Made by a program: the position numbers and the translations under genes. Positions 34,513 to 45,456 of a stretch of 64,000 nucleotides of DNA are shown one piece after another (the first letter of the stretch is position 1; the number at the start of each line of letters is the position of its first letter). The stretch comes from Atherinomorus stipes (lineage: Eukaryota > Chordata > Actinopteri > Atheriniformes > Atherinidae). Where the stretch lies: the NCBI GenBank assembly GCA_023101725.1, contig JALJCO010010517.1:248001-312000 (forward strand). The letters run 5' to 3'. The notes beneath the pieces are model-generated. The model searched no databases. It saw nothing but the letters and a program-made list of their open reading frames with translations, and was not told the origin of the DNA.

Positions 34513-36286
34513 GTAGGTAACTGTGGGTCTGTGAATTCCTGGATGACTGCAGTCAGCTGGCCGACACGTCACCTGACTGACTTTGTTGTCATCAGGACTC
34601 GACCTGCGAGTAGACACGTCCACTTTGTTTACTGCCGCTGGCAGTCATGAAGGAATGAAACAGAACTATGGTTATGTGGCAAGAGCACGTAAAAACAAAT
34701 CTAACTTAGCTTTTATTTATAAAACTCCGACAACGCCACTCTGGGACTTTCACCCAGAGATTAACCTTACTCAGAAGGCATCAGGTTCGTGTACTGATGA
34801 GGCGTGAGACGAGGTTTCCGCAGTACAAAAGGTTTTATTTTAAAAACACAATTAAAACAAGGGCTGCTGGAGCTTACCGGGTTCCGGTGGGCTAAACACA
34901 GGCGGAGGAATCCCACGAAGCCACCCCTGGCACGCATGCAAACATCCACACCTACACACACACACGCCACAGCACACGTGAAGACACAACCAGCATGCAG
35001 AAGAGGGTTCACACCAAACCAAAAAGAGGGATTCCAACCCTGAGAGGCACCACCTCCACTGGACCAAGCTCGCAGCACTCTAAATGAAAGAGAAACAGAA
35101 TTTAAAAAAATTATAAAAACAATCATGGGTAATAAAAAAAAGAACATGCACAAGAGCAACAACTGCCCAACCGTTAAGCTACCTGGTTTGACAGGTACTT
35201 GGACATACGATCGACTCACACAGCTCTGGTGTAGTGAGGCATCTTACCAGGACATATCTATGACGCCCGGACATACACCCCCGCCCCAGCGGGTGAACAG
35301 AATAATGCCGTGAGGGAAACAGTCAATAAAAGAGGGACAAGATGCCACTCACTCAGGAACTAGTGAATAGAAACCTTGTTATAAACAAAGAGTAGGCAAA
35401 GCAGCAGTATGCCTGTGTTTGGTGTCCTCAGAGCAGACGACTGTTGCAGCACTGCCGGCGACGTAGACCGCAGTACTCAAACGCAGTTGCTAGTCTTCAC
35501 TGCTCCCATAAGTCCTTCGATCACTGCAAAAGGGTTTGGCAGGAGGAGGCGTTCTCATTGACAGCACTAGCACAGCCAAGCTAGTAACCACGTTGATTCC
35601 AGCGTGTGGTCTAGGCTGGTGATTGTAACTGAAGATCTTCCGTGACTGCTGGGAGTCACGTGATCAACAAGTCAGGTGAGTTGCTTGACGTCAGGAGACA
35701 CTGAGTTCTAGCAAGATCTTACCTGTCTTATATAAGTCGCTGCTGATTACTGCTGACCACTGATTGGCCTATACACAACCTCATCCTGCCACAGTTAGCT
35801 AACTCTGCAGCTACGGGAGATGACATCAGCCCGGTCATATTATACTGTTATCGGCACAAGCACGTTATACAGGCTGTTATCTTGATAAAACAACATTAGC
35901 ACAGAGAAAAATTATCATTTTGTAACGTTAACTACAACATGGCTTTACCGCACCGGCCGCTACTGACAAAAGATCGTAAAATAAAAATAAATGTGATGCA
36001 ACAATGAGGTAACTAATCCATAACATGGGCCTAAACTAAGATAAAACAATGGTTTTCCTCATATTTTTATCTCCATTAACAAAGAAAATACTTAAGATTT
36101 GTAGCTCGCCTTCTTTGCTGCTGCATTCTGGGTAATCCTTACTCATACGGTGGTGTCAGAGAATCTCAGTATTGAGGATATTCAGCCTCAAACTCAACCT
36201 AACGTTCTGAGAATCGGGACATCTCTTGCACTTCGTGGGACTGCACATTTTTGAGATTGGGGGTTAAAGCAGGAACTGGAATTCAC
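34513..36286 (+). repeat. Interspersed repeat copy 1, split by an insertion
   Basis: The sequence from GTAGGTAACTGTGGGTCTGT (34513) to CAGGAACTGGAATTCA (36286) is closely matched by 62803-63437, apart from the 34675-35793 insertion. Without the insertion the copy is about 650 bp, against 635 bp for the other. It includes GATGACATCAGCCCGGTC and GCTGCATTCTGGGTAATCCT. No ORF is conserved between copies. The repeat class is unknown. Confidence 0.9.
34675..35793. mobile_element. 1.1-kb TG...CA insertion, solo-LTR-like
   Basis: Begins TGTGGCA and ends TGCCACA, with a 4-bp direct duplication GTTA at 34671-34674 and 35794-35797. The other copy of the host repeat is continuous at this point (about 62940-62965). 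TG...CA ends with short inverted terminals and a 4-bp duplication fit a solo LTR of a retroelement. TATA-like and AATAAA words are present on both strands (CTTATATAAG 35727-35736; AATAAA 35324 forward and near 34840 in reverse), so orientation is undecided. No gag, pol or env is present. A DNA transposon with a 4-bp target is the alternative. Confidence 0.6.
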
Positions 36287-36324
36287 CACTGGTCCCTTTT
36301 AGTCAGACTCGTAAGCCCCGTTTC

Positions 36325-36440
36325 TACCGTATTCCTGCTTCAGTCAGTGATCCCTGAGATTCAGACATGAATTAACATGTTTCAGACCAGTTACATTCAT
36401 ACGTGGAGATTATATTTCCCATTTCGGGAGATTTTACTAA
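36325..36440 (+). repeat. Repeat shared with 44827-44960
   Basis: ATTCCTGCTTCAGTCAGTGA, TCCCTGAGATTCAGACATGA, AACATGTTTCAGACCAGTTA and GGAGATTTTACTAAGTTGGT all recur in order at 44832-44960. The family is not identified. Confidence 0.85.
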
Positions 36441-37212
36441 GTTGGTTTATTTCAACTGTACAAGTTTATTTCTGCTCTGAACATGTTTATTTCTACTGTA
36501 AGAACATTAATTTCTGCTGTAAACATGTTTATTTTCTGCTGTGAACTTGTTAATTTCTGCTGTAAACATGTTTATTTCTGCAGTAAGCATGTTTATTTCT
36601 GCTGTGAACATGTTTATTTCTACTGTAAAAATGTTTATTTCTGCTGTAAACATATTTATTTCTGCTGTGAACATGTTTATTTATACTGTCAACGTTCATT
36701 TCTGCTGTAAAAATGTTTATTTCTGCTGTAAACATATTTATTTCTGCTGTGAACATGTTTATTTATACTGTCAACGTTCATTTCTGCTGTAAAAATGTTT
36801 ATTTCTGCTGTAAACATATTTATTTCTGCTGTGAACATGTTTATTTATACTGTAGACGTTCATTTCTGCTGTAAAAATGTTTATTTCTGCTGTAAACATA
36901 TTTATTTCTGCTGTGAACATGTTTATTTATACTGTAGACGTTCATTTCTGCTGTAAAAATGTTTATTTCTGCTGTAAACATGTTTATTTTCTGCTGTGAA
37001 CTTGTTAATTTCTGCTGTAAGCATGTTTATTTCTGCTGTGAACATGTTTATTTCTGCAGTAAGCATGTTTATTTCTGCTGTAAACATGTTTATTTCTACT
37101 GTAAAAATGTTTATTTCTGCTGTAAACATATTTATTTCTGCTGTGAACATGTTTATTTATACTGTAAACGTTCATTTCTGCTGTAAAAATGTTTATTTCT
37201 GCTGTGAAGTTG
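36440..37212. repeat. 21-bp minisatellite, ~36 units, with an 82-bp higher-order period
   Basis: The unit is GTTTATTTCTGCTGT plus a variable six bases such as AAACAT, GAACAT or AAAAAT. Between about 36627 and 36955 four units form an 82-bp block (AAAAAT, AAACAT, GAACAT and a shortened unit with CAACGTTC or AGACGTTC) repeated four times. The array runs directly into GAAGTTGTCCATTTTAACAT and GGAGTGTATGGGGATT, the right end of the repeat at 16463-17115. Open frames on both strands reflect the multiple-of-3 unit. Confidence 0.95.
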
Positions 37213-37445
37213 TCCATTTTAACATTGGAGTGTATGGGGATTAAGGTTTAAGGTCAGTCCCACTTCTCCCCCTTGGCTCTTCACCTCCATTTTGTACGTT
37301 CACGTGTGGCGGTAGGGGTGTCTCAGACCTGTTTGGACAGAGGGGTAGGGGTATTAACCCCTTCAAATGGAGGGGTATCATAAATTTGCAAATCACTAGC
37401 AAGATGGCTGCTACTGAGTCCAAAAACATCCCGAAATGTAAATAT
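37196..37445. mobile_element. Right end of a 'CCATAGACT' repeat and adjoining sequence
   Basis: CTGCTGTGAAGTTGTCCATT, TTAACATTGGAGTGTATGGG and GATT parallel 17033-17078. The stretch 37320-37440 (GGGGTAGGGGTATTAACCCC) looks like part of another MITE but has no clear partner here. Confidence 0.6.
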
Positions 37446-38100
37446 TTTCTTCGGAGACAAAGTTATATAATGTATGACAACCGTTCTAGTTCAATGTTGT
37501 TTAAATGTTAAACGTAATTTTATTTGTAAAACACACATGAAAAAAATGTGTAGTCCTACGTTGAAGCTTCAGTCACGTAAACGCTAGCAGGCTCCAGTTT
37601 TCTCCAGCGGAGGTTTCGCCTTGTACTGGACACAATCACACCTGCAGATTGATGGATCCTGATCGGGATAAAATGTCAATCAGAATAAAACAGTCCAGTC
37701 CCCAGGAGAGGAAATAAAGACGAAGGTACAGTAACGTCAGTGTGATGAAGGGAAGCAGATAAATAGTTCCCGGGTCTGTTATCTGCACATATTTATGAGT
37801 AAAGTGGCCTCAATGGTGGTTTTGGTAGGAATTACACTGTTTTCATAATGTTTTTGTTTGTTTTGTTTTTAATGCTGGTCATTGCCATATTTTTTTTTAA
37901 AAAAAGATGTGGGCCATCTTAAAGTGTGAGATTGAGGTACAGTACACTCTTAGCCCGGATTTCAGATTTACTTGAACTTGATAAAAATGTACTAAAATAA
38001 ATACGTTTAAGGTCATTACTAAGAAAAACTGAGTGCACTCTACTAATTTGTAGAAAACATTAAATGTGTGAATAATTTTAAGTTTGATGGACACAAATTT
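37446..38100. other. No gene recognised
   Basis: AT-rich. GTACACTCTTAGCCC at 37942-37956 could be the terminus of a further element, but no matching inverted end was found. Confidence 0.4.
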
Positions 38101-38106
38101 CTAAGT

Positions 38107-38475
38107 GGGCTGCACGGTGGCATGGTGGTTAGTACTGCCGCCTCACAGCAAGAAGGTCACTAGTTCAATTCCCTGCTGGGGAGAGATTCCATCAGTTCCT
38201 TCCTGTGTGGAGTTTGCATGTTCTCCCATGTATGTGTAGGTTCTCTCCAGGTTCTCCAGCTTCCTTGCACCATCCAAAGACATGATGTTAGGTCACTCTA
38301 AATTGTCCCTAGGTATGAGTGTGAATGGTTGTCTGTCTCTCTGTTGGCCCTGCAACAGACTGGAGACCTGTCCAGGGTGTACCCGCCTCTTGCCTGATAA
38401 TAGCTGGGATAGACTCCAGCAACCCCCGTGACCTTGAACTGGGTAAGTGGTACAGAAAATGACTGACTGACTGAA
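38107..38475 (+). mobile_element. tRNA-like 'GCACGGTGG' fish SINE (Mermaid-type)
   Basis: Contains GGGCTGCACGGTGGCATGGT, GGTTAGTACTGCCGCCTCAC, AGCAAGAAGGTCACTAGTTC (a B-box-like AGTTCAATTCC follows), GTTTGCATGTTCTCCCATGT, AAATTGTCCCTAGGTATGAG and CTGGGATAGACTCCAGCAAC. It ends with a (GACT)n tail. The order matches the very common fish repeat I know as Mermaid-type. It is near full length. Confidence 0.88.
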
Positions 38476-38538
38476 ATGTCTAAGTTTTGGTCATGACCAC
38501 GCAAAATGTAAATGAAGCATTGGTTTTAATAGAATATA

Positions 38539-39060
38539 CAGGTACTACCCAAAAGATTAGAATATCCTGAAAAAGTTAATGTATTTCTGTACTTCAACTT
38601 AAAAGTTGCAATTTACATATTGCATAAATAAATTATATGTGAATCAATATATTTCAAGCTTTTGTTTGTTTGGATGTTGCTGATTAGGACGTGCAGCTTA
38701 AGAAAACCTTAAATTCAAAAACTCAAAAAATTAGAAATACTGTGAAAAGCTCCAGTATTGTAGGCTCAGACTCAGTCTAATCAGATAAGTAATCCAAAAC
38801 ACCTCCATAAGTACCCTGAGCCTTTAAGAAGTCTCTGTCTTGGTTTAGAAGAATTCACAATCATGGGGAAGATGCTGATCTGACAGTTATGCAGAAAACC
38901 ATCATCGACTCCCTGCACAAGGTGGAAAGACACAAAAAGTGATAGAAAATAAGCTGGATGTTCTCAGAGTGTCTCAAAGCACATTAATAGACAGTTAAGT
39001 GGAAGGAAGAAGTGTGGAAGAAAATGGTGTAGAAGCCGGAGGGCTGACAGCAGCCTGGAG
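38539..39060 (+). mobile_element. Tc1-like transposon copy, 5' part
   Basis: The left end CAGGTACTACCCAAAAGATT next to TATA is followed by a long inverted repeat that is the inverse of 23960-24058 plus 26236-26546. It therefore shows that region without insertions. The transposase N-terminal region follows and homology stops near 39060. Confidence 0.88.
38863..39050 (+). pseudogene. Tc1-like transposase N-terminal fragment
   Basis: After ATGGGGAAGATGCTGATC the reading gives DLTVMQKTIIDSLHKVERHK, followed in shifted frames by traces of the helix-turn-helix and of the KLSGRKKCGRK-type stretch (AGTTAAGTGGAAGGAAGAAG at 38993-39012). A stop interrupts after the lysine run. It complements the C-terminal fragment at 23.7 kb but is a separate broken copy. 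Confidence 0.75.
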
Positions 39061-39064
39061 AAGA

Positions 39065-39711
39065 TGGTCAGGAAAGGGCCTTTCAGACGTGTGGAGGACT
39101 TCATAAGGAATGGACCTGTGAGCTTCATCAAGTCCAGCATAAATGCAGACACTTCTTTTAACAAAATTTTTAAGATAATTCACAAATGAAGGATTTATAA
39201 ACAATGCTGTTAGTGTCATGTGACTGCTCTCAACCTGTTTCTTTATTCTTGTACCTACTATCCAGCAGATGCTGCACCGTGACAGAAACATCTGTGGTCT
39301 GACAGTTTCAGCTAAAACCCACTCGTTCAAAATTCTGGCTAAAACGCAAAAACGTTTCAAGTTCATTAATTATTCCAAGTGAGATGAACTTGAATTTGTC
39401 ATGTTGGGACAAACTTAAAAAAAAAAAAAAGCTTGTGTGACACATTTCATCTAAATTATGTGAAATTAATCACAGTTTCCTCCACAACTTCATTCAGTTA
39501 CAGCTTTGTCACATTTATCACATCCAAAAGAAGTTAAACTGAAACAATTCTAGTTCGTTCTATTTAGTCACTCCCTTTAATGAAAACTTAATTTTCCTAA
39601 GACACTGACCTTAAAAGTTGAAGTGAAATACACTCAATTTTTTTTTCTTTTTCTTTTTTTAAAATCACGCATTACTTAAAATTTTTAGGGCAACCAGTTT
39701 CCTCAATTTCT
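39065..39711. other. No gene recognised
   Basis: AT-rich sequence with A and T tracts (39418-39430, 39641-39660). The reverse frames 38964-39164 and 38995-39366 overlap the Tc1 remnant and have no domain. Confidence 0.4.
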
Positions 39712-39715
39712 TTAA

Positions 39716-40271
39716 AGGTGTCATAACCTAGTGTTTTACATACAAAATCCTTCTTATATTATCTTCAAATGAATTTTTAATTATAGTTGGGTGGGACAAA
39801 AATTTAATGAGCTCATTTTAACCTCTTTTTATCCTCAACTTTTGTTTGTCCCGAGAATACGCACGAAAATTAGAGCTGCCTGCAAGCACGTTCACGAGGC
39901 AAACGTCAAAGCCAAAACAAAGTTTTATCAGGACAGAGCAGGTGAAGGAAATGATGTCCCAACAGAGAAAAACGTGATAAAACCGTAACGGTGCGGCTGA
40001 TGGAGAAGATCCGGAGTAAAAGGGCTGGACTCTGATGAATATAAGGAGCGGACGTCTGACGTGAAGTTAACCAAACACTGTTAGCTTCTGTAGCTACATT
40101 AGCAGCTTGTCTGTTCATCAACCACCGTTTACTGGTCTCTGACACAGAGCGCCCCCGCCCTCAAAGATGAAGCCACTTTCACACTCCGGAGTTTCTGGCA
40201 CGTTTAACTGAGGTCCTCTTCCAGTACACATGTTTGACATGAAAAAGTGGGATTTCTGGGTGATTATCTTA
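39716..40271. mobile_element. Short copy of the outer TTAA element, internally deleted
   Basis: TTAA at 39712-39715, then AGGTGTCATAACCTAG. It follows 24059-25337 of the longer copy (without the nested MITE), then jumps to the equivalent of about 26125. About 770 bp, including the 76-bp direct repeats, are lacking. The right end (TGATTATCTTAT) is decayed and has no TTAA. Confidence 0.87.
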
Positions 40272-42440
40272 TCTGTAGGCTTCTCTGGCAAAAAACAGAA
40301 AAGAAAAAGAAAAAAGCTTAAATTCAGCTTTTCAGAAACCTCCGGGTCCCGTCATGGACAGAGCCTAAATTTCTCTGTTATGTCCTCCTGATGTAAATGA
40401 TCTTATTGAAAGTGAGAAGATGATTTTTAACCATCATTCATCAAATTCAACAGTGACTCAGCAGTTTTATTTCATTTACTAGTCTGTTTGTGGGCTGGTC
40501 GTCGGACACTTTCAGGTCAAAATGTGAAGAAAAAAAAGTTCTTTCTGATGCAGCTGTTTGTCTCTTCACCAGAGAATTCACCAAATCTGGATCTGACTGC
40601 ATTATAATTCTCAGACCAGTTTTTAGTTTAAGCTGGTCCAGACTGACGTCTCCAGGCAGCACACAGACACGTCCAGGACCAGTTCTCATCTGATCCATCA
40701 TTTCTCTTGTCTGTTCTTTCTTTTTTATTTCTCCCTCAAACACAGTAGGCTAGAAGCCGCTCGAATGTTTTTCACCTTGATGGGGTATAAAAGGTCGTTT
40801 TACCAGCAAACAGCACTTCTCATGTGTCCGTTCCCACAGATTCCTGCTAACTCTGCGTGGTTTTAGTGGCTTTGAGAAGTTGCACAGTTGATATTCATAT
40901 TTAAACCAGAGTTGGTAATTCTGCTCAGAAAGACTTTTTTTTCTACTGGGTGAAATGGTCCGTCCATCCTGACAGTAAAAAAAAAAAAAAAGTATTAATA
41001 AAAAGGAAGGAAAACAGTCAGACCTCTGTAGAGCTGCAGGTCTGTAAAAACTCTGACCAATTCCTGCCATTCACACTGAAAGGCAGGAATTGGTAATTTG
41101 TAACAGATAGAAAGAATGAATTGATGCCTTTATGTCTCGTCTCGTCTCTGCCCCCCCTCTCTCCGTCCCCCCGTGAGCCTCCTGTGCGCCGCTCACTGTA
41201 AACAATTATAGCTAACAGACTGCTGCTGCACCAAAAAAACATAAGGACTGCGTCTTGGAGGCGTTGACGTTTTCAGCGTGGACTTTTTACACCGCAGAAG
41301 GAGTTGGAGGTGAGTGGATTAAAGCTTTTAGAAATGTGGTTGGTCAGCTGTTTACTATCAAGCTAACTCGGCTGTTATCGGTAACCTGCTTGTAAAACAT
41401 CAGCGCAGACGTCCCTGGGCTCTGAAGGCGTGGTTTTAGGTGGTGTGGGTTTTTTTTTAATGTAGCTTGCTGGCACGTTTTTCCAACATTGCCAACAGTA
41501 GCTTAAAGGGAGCGCATGCGTGCATGTGTGGCGTGCATGATCGTACATGGGCCGGTCTGGGTTAAAAAGCCGGGGCCAGCTGTTTGTCCTGGTCCGGCCC
41601 TGGTCTGTGTATGTGGACAGAAATGTTTTCCTCTACATGTCAGTATGCTGTAATTTAGCTGCATAAAGACATCGGCCAGCTTGACGTACGTATGATGTTG
41701 GTCTGCATACGTTACTGACAGCTTTTCTTGGAAACTTTCTCATTTTCACATTCCTGTCAGTCAGTTTTCTTCAAAGCTCTGATGTCCTTAATGCCTCTTC
41801 CACTTTGAGTGTTTTTACCTCTTACATACAAACAGATTCCTCTCTCAGCATCTCTCTTTCTCTTCCTCGCTCTCCTTCCTCTCCAAACACATTCACACTT
41901 CATCGTTATCCAACGTCATCAATTATTAGGTCTGGTTTATGAAACCCCAGTGCAACCCGCCACCAAGCACTATGAGTATTGCTGCTCAAAGTGGACACTG
42001 ATCCCTCTCTTTTCTGTTGCTTTGTCTTGACGGAAGGTTGCATCAGTTTACATCAGCAGCAGACACAGGCTGGACCTCCCCAAGCCCCCCACATACCCCC
42101 TCTCCTGCAGCTGTGAGGGGTAGCATCAACACACCGATCGGCCCTCCACATGAAGACTTCATAGTGCTCCTAACACTAAACGGTGGAACTGATCTGGATG
42201 TCACTGTGCTTATAGCCTAATGTGAGGTCCTCAGGCTGGTTCCTGTGGAAATTTGGCGGCGTCTAAAAGCAGCTGTCCGGATGGTTTTAAGCCCCAACGA
42301 TGAAGTATTGCAATTAATGACACAAAATGTGGCAATATGTGGCAATGTTTTAGCATATTCTACACCCAATATTCATAGAAACCTGAAACTATTCTGTACA
42401 AATGAAGGTCCTTGTATAGAAAACACATTAGTTTCCTCAT
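40272..42440. other. Low-repeat sequence, no gene established
   Basis: Includes an A-tract at 40978-40992 and TG/GCATG-rich DNA at 41511-41545. A possible exon with donor GGAGGTGAGTGG at 41306-41317 follows a GC-richer stretch, but nothing supports transcription. The overlapping small frames (40447-41242 reverse, 42017-42472 forward) have no recognisable domain. Confidence 0.35.
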
Positions 42441-42679
42441 TTAACCCTTTGAACCCTGAGACTATTTTTTAACCTTTGCAAACCATGAAAATGAAGCAAT
42501 TATTTCTCTGACATCACAACGTCTTTTGGGATATTTTTGTAGTCTTAGTCGTTGGAGATTTTTTTAGAGGTGCGTGTTGTGACTGTTGTGATATTTTTAC
42601 CATGTTTTGACAGTTGCCTTTTATTGTGGAATTTTTACTATGTTTACTAAAGTGGTTCTTGTTGTGTAATTTTTTTTGT

Positions 42680-42790
42680 GACTAGCCGCTATCTTGGCCA
42701 AGTCTCTCTTGTAAAAGAGATTTCTAAAGTCAATTGCGCGTCCTGGTTAGATAAAAGGAGAATAATAAACAAAACAAGCACTTGGAGAGA
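42680..42790 (+). mobile_element. LINE 3'-end fragment
   Basis: GCTATCTTGGCCAAGTCTCT, CTTGTAAAAGAGATTTCTAA and CTGGTTAGATAAAAGGAGAA follow the common fish LINE tail that normally reads TTGGCCAGGTCTC...AATCTCAATGGG...TGGTTAAATAAAGG. Confidence 0.7.
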
Positions 42791-43169
42791 GCAGACCGCT
42801 ACCAAGCAGCTCATGTCCCCTCATATTGTGACTTACAACAAAATCTTCCACTCCTGCATTCATTTAATCTCCATCGTTGGATTCCTTGACCATGAAAACA
42901 TACCAACAGCATCTGGAAACACGCTTGCATCACTATTACTTCAATCGTTATTTCCAAAACTCCATATTTCCATAATGTTGTTTAACCACTTCCTTATTTT
43001 TGTGTGTTCTGGATCATAGTATCCAGAATTTTCTCTGGATCCGGATCAAATTTTGAAACATTATAGAACTCATTGTGATCTTGTCTTGTCATTTTTTTTT
43101 ACCAAACACTTGGGCCAACTGTATGGAGTTACATACAAAAGTTCCAAAACTTGACCGGTCTCACAATAA

Positions 43170-43375
43170 TAAAGAATCCTTCAAAACATTCCTGGATCCA
43201 GAAGGTGATCCGGATCACCACCAACATTTAATGGGTTCGTCCTTGGGCTGAGGCCGACTGCTGGTGAAAATTTCAGGTCAATTTGTCCAGTACTTTTTCT
43301 GTAAAGTTGCTGATAGACAGACAGACAAACCAACGCTACCAAAAACATAACCTCCTTGGCGGAGGTAATAGAACA
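43170..43375 (+). mobile_element. Retroelement 3'-end fragment (GGATCCAGAAGGTGATCCGG ... CCTTGGCGGAGGTAATA)
   Basis: Contains CTGGATCCAGAAGGTGATCC, GGATCACCACCAACATTTAA, GATAGACAGACAGACAAACC and ACATAACCTCCTTGGCGGAG followed by GTAATAG. I recognise this as a widespread animal repeat tail; class not certain (LINE/RTE-like or Penelope-like). Confidence 0.65.
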
Positions 43376-43490
43376 AATATATGTGTTGCTGCTGAAGAGT
43401 GGGTAAAGATGGCACATAGCAGAAATGAAAACAATTCCAGACAAGCCTAAAAGTAGAAACACTTTCAATAATAACAGTCAATATGATTAA

Positions 43491-45340
43491 TATGCATCGT
43501 TTTGGAATAATGATGTACTGGTTAAAGGGCCAGCCAGAGCCTTAATAGGGCCCTCAGCATCAACTGAGTCGGCTCATGTCTTGGGCTGGCTGAGCTGTAG
43601 CCTATAACGTGATTAAATCATTGAACAGTATGTGAACATTATCCCTGCCAAGGCCAGCTGCAGAACAGAGCTACAGAGATTCAGACCGTTCAGGTGACGT
43701 CTCCAGAATGGCCATTTTTATACAGTTTGGCTCAATAGCTCCGCTTCCACCAAGCGGTCGGGCTCAGGGTGGGACAGGATGCATTTTTTGATGGTTTCAC
43801 GGGCAAAGCTGAGAAAGACGCCAGAATGTCCAATCTGAGCAGGAAAACATGGAGCCTGGCACAATGTAATCCATTGGTTGGTCAAAAGGCTTTCTGTGCA
43901 GCTCAGCGCAAAGAAGAAAGCGGGAACAGCAGTTTGCTGAAATATACCACCTACTGTTTGTTGTGTAACCAGTTTTAGCCTTTAACATCATCATGATTGT
44001 AAAGGACAGCATTTTAACTTAAATCTTCTCCATGCCGTCTCTCTTTCTTTGGAGCAGCAGTTCAAACGCGCCATGAGGCTTTAGAAGTTCTAGTTCCATT
44101 CAATGGTGAACGCAGCCCCGGTTACATCCTGCCATTCCAACATACCACCATTCTGAAATCCCGTTATTCTGACAGACAACCGTCCCACCATTCCGACAAG
44201 GCTTTCCATGTAAGGAAACGTGTGGAGCCACTGATACAGCGCTACATGGTGCTGAACTGCAACAAAGATGAAGAGTCCCTGATTAGGCATTTTGCTTCTG
44301 CAAATGAATAAATATTTGCTGCCACAACACAATTTGGTGAAATTGTCCATTTCATCCAAAGAATGAAATACAGTTTTCCCTCCAAATATGAAACTGCAGT
44401 GCGCTTGCATACAGACAAGAGGATACCAGACAAATATAATAACAGCAAATAGTTAGATTAAAATGTAAAAACAAAGCTACAAGATTTAGATACAATAACA
44501 GTACTGTGGGCTTCAATCCTATTGCTTTTTAAATGATGCAGATTTCTTTAGTTGTGTGTTCTGATAAAAAATCAATAAAACGTTCAATGTTACGCCAGTT
44601 TTGTGCGACGTGCGTAAATGCGCACAATGCTACACCCCCTCTCCTGCTGTACAACATGAAGTAGACTGGACATTATTCACATGTTTTGGCTGGAATTACT
44701 GACTTCAGTTGTCATCTGCAGCGCCGTCATTGATATCTGTAACTGCAGTTATTAATGCTGCATTATGCCAGCGTGCACAGCAGCTCTGTGGAGACTCCGC
44801 TCCAGCTGCTGCTGGGATGGTGACTGACTGTATTTCTGCTTCAGGCAGTGATCCCTGAGATTCGGACACAAATCTAACATGTTTCAGACCAGTTACATTA
44901 ATACGTGGAAAAGATTATATTTCCGATTTCAGGAGATTTTGTTAACAATTTAAGTTGGTTTGTGAGGTTGTGGAGTCTTTGCTGCTGTAAAAGCACATAA
45001 AAATCTGAATGCCGGGGGGAGGGGGGAGGCTTTTAAAAGAATTGTTGGAATGATGGGATGTTTTTTAATTTTTTAAAGTACCATCATTCTGACCATAGAA
45101 TGAAAAAACTGTTGGAATGATGAGACGTTTGGCAGAAATTTAAGTGTCGCAACTTCAACAATTGGGGACTGCAGAGCGGGAGTTGTGTCCAGTTTTTAAC
45201 ACGGTGATGTAAAAATCCAGGCTGATCACTGGTGTTTCTTCACGGGAAACCAGTAAAAACTTATTCCCCATCTAGGAGAGTTCTCCCATCATCCATTAAA
45301 GCAGTCAATACAAAAAGAGCCTGGCATCGTTGTGAGTATT
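43491..45340. other. No gene recognised; one shared repeat
   Basis: Contains the second copy of the 36.3-kb repeat at 44827-44960 and related CCATTCTGA/ATTCCGAC words at 44130-44200 and 45033-45128 that may be the two ends of a diverged MITE. A G-run lies at 45016-45027. Confidence 0.4.
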
Positions 45341-45345
45341 AATGT

Positions 45346-45348
45346 AAA

Positions 45349-45394
<46 letters not shown>

Positions 45395-45456
45395 CTGTAT
45401 ATATACATATATATCTTTATATAGATATATATAGATATATATAAATATATATATAA
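45346..45456. repeat. (TA)n/(ATATAG)n low-complexity tract
   Basis: A pure TA run followed by a palindromic GTATATATACTGTATATATAC segment (split over 45384-45407) and ATAGATAT units. Able to fold on itself; spurious Y/I-rich frames arise on the reverse strand. Confidence 0.93.

Larger units (their letters stand above)
42443..43490. mobile_element. TTAACCCTTTGAACCCT-type MITE broken by LINE-tail fragments
   Basis: The left end at 42443 matches 22961, and the segment 43372-43480 matches about 23085-23180. Between them lie unrelated repeats, described separately. No right terminus found. Confidence 0.5.

Noticed and set aside
34767..35219. 150-codon reverse frame with a hydrophobic stretch
   Set aside because: It lies inside the solo-LTR-like insertion, has no homology I recognise, and its C-rich/V-rich parts come from a CACACA tract.
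36483..37244. Several 70-83 codon frames on both strands with MFISAVN / HVYSRNK repeats
   Set aside because: Generated by the 21-bp minisatellite.
38107..38180. Possible tRNA gene from A/B-box-like words
   Set aside because: This is the tRNA-like head of a SINE; no cloverleaf with acceptor pairing is apparent.
45346..45456. Possible promoter TATA cluster or replication origin
   Set aside because: Simple TA/ATATAG low-complexity DNA with no supporting context.
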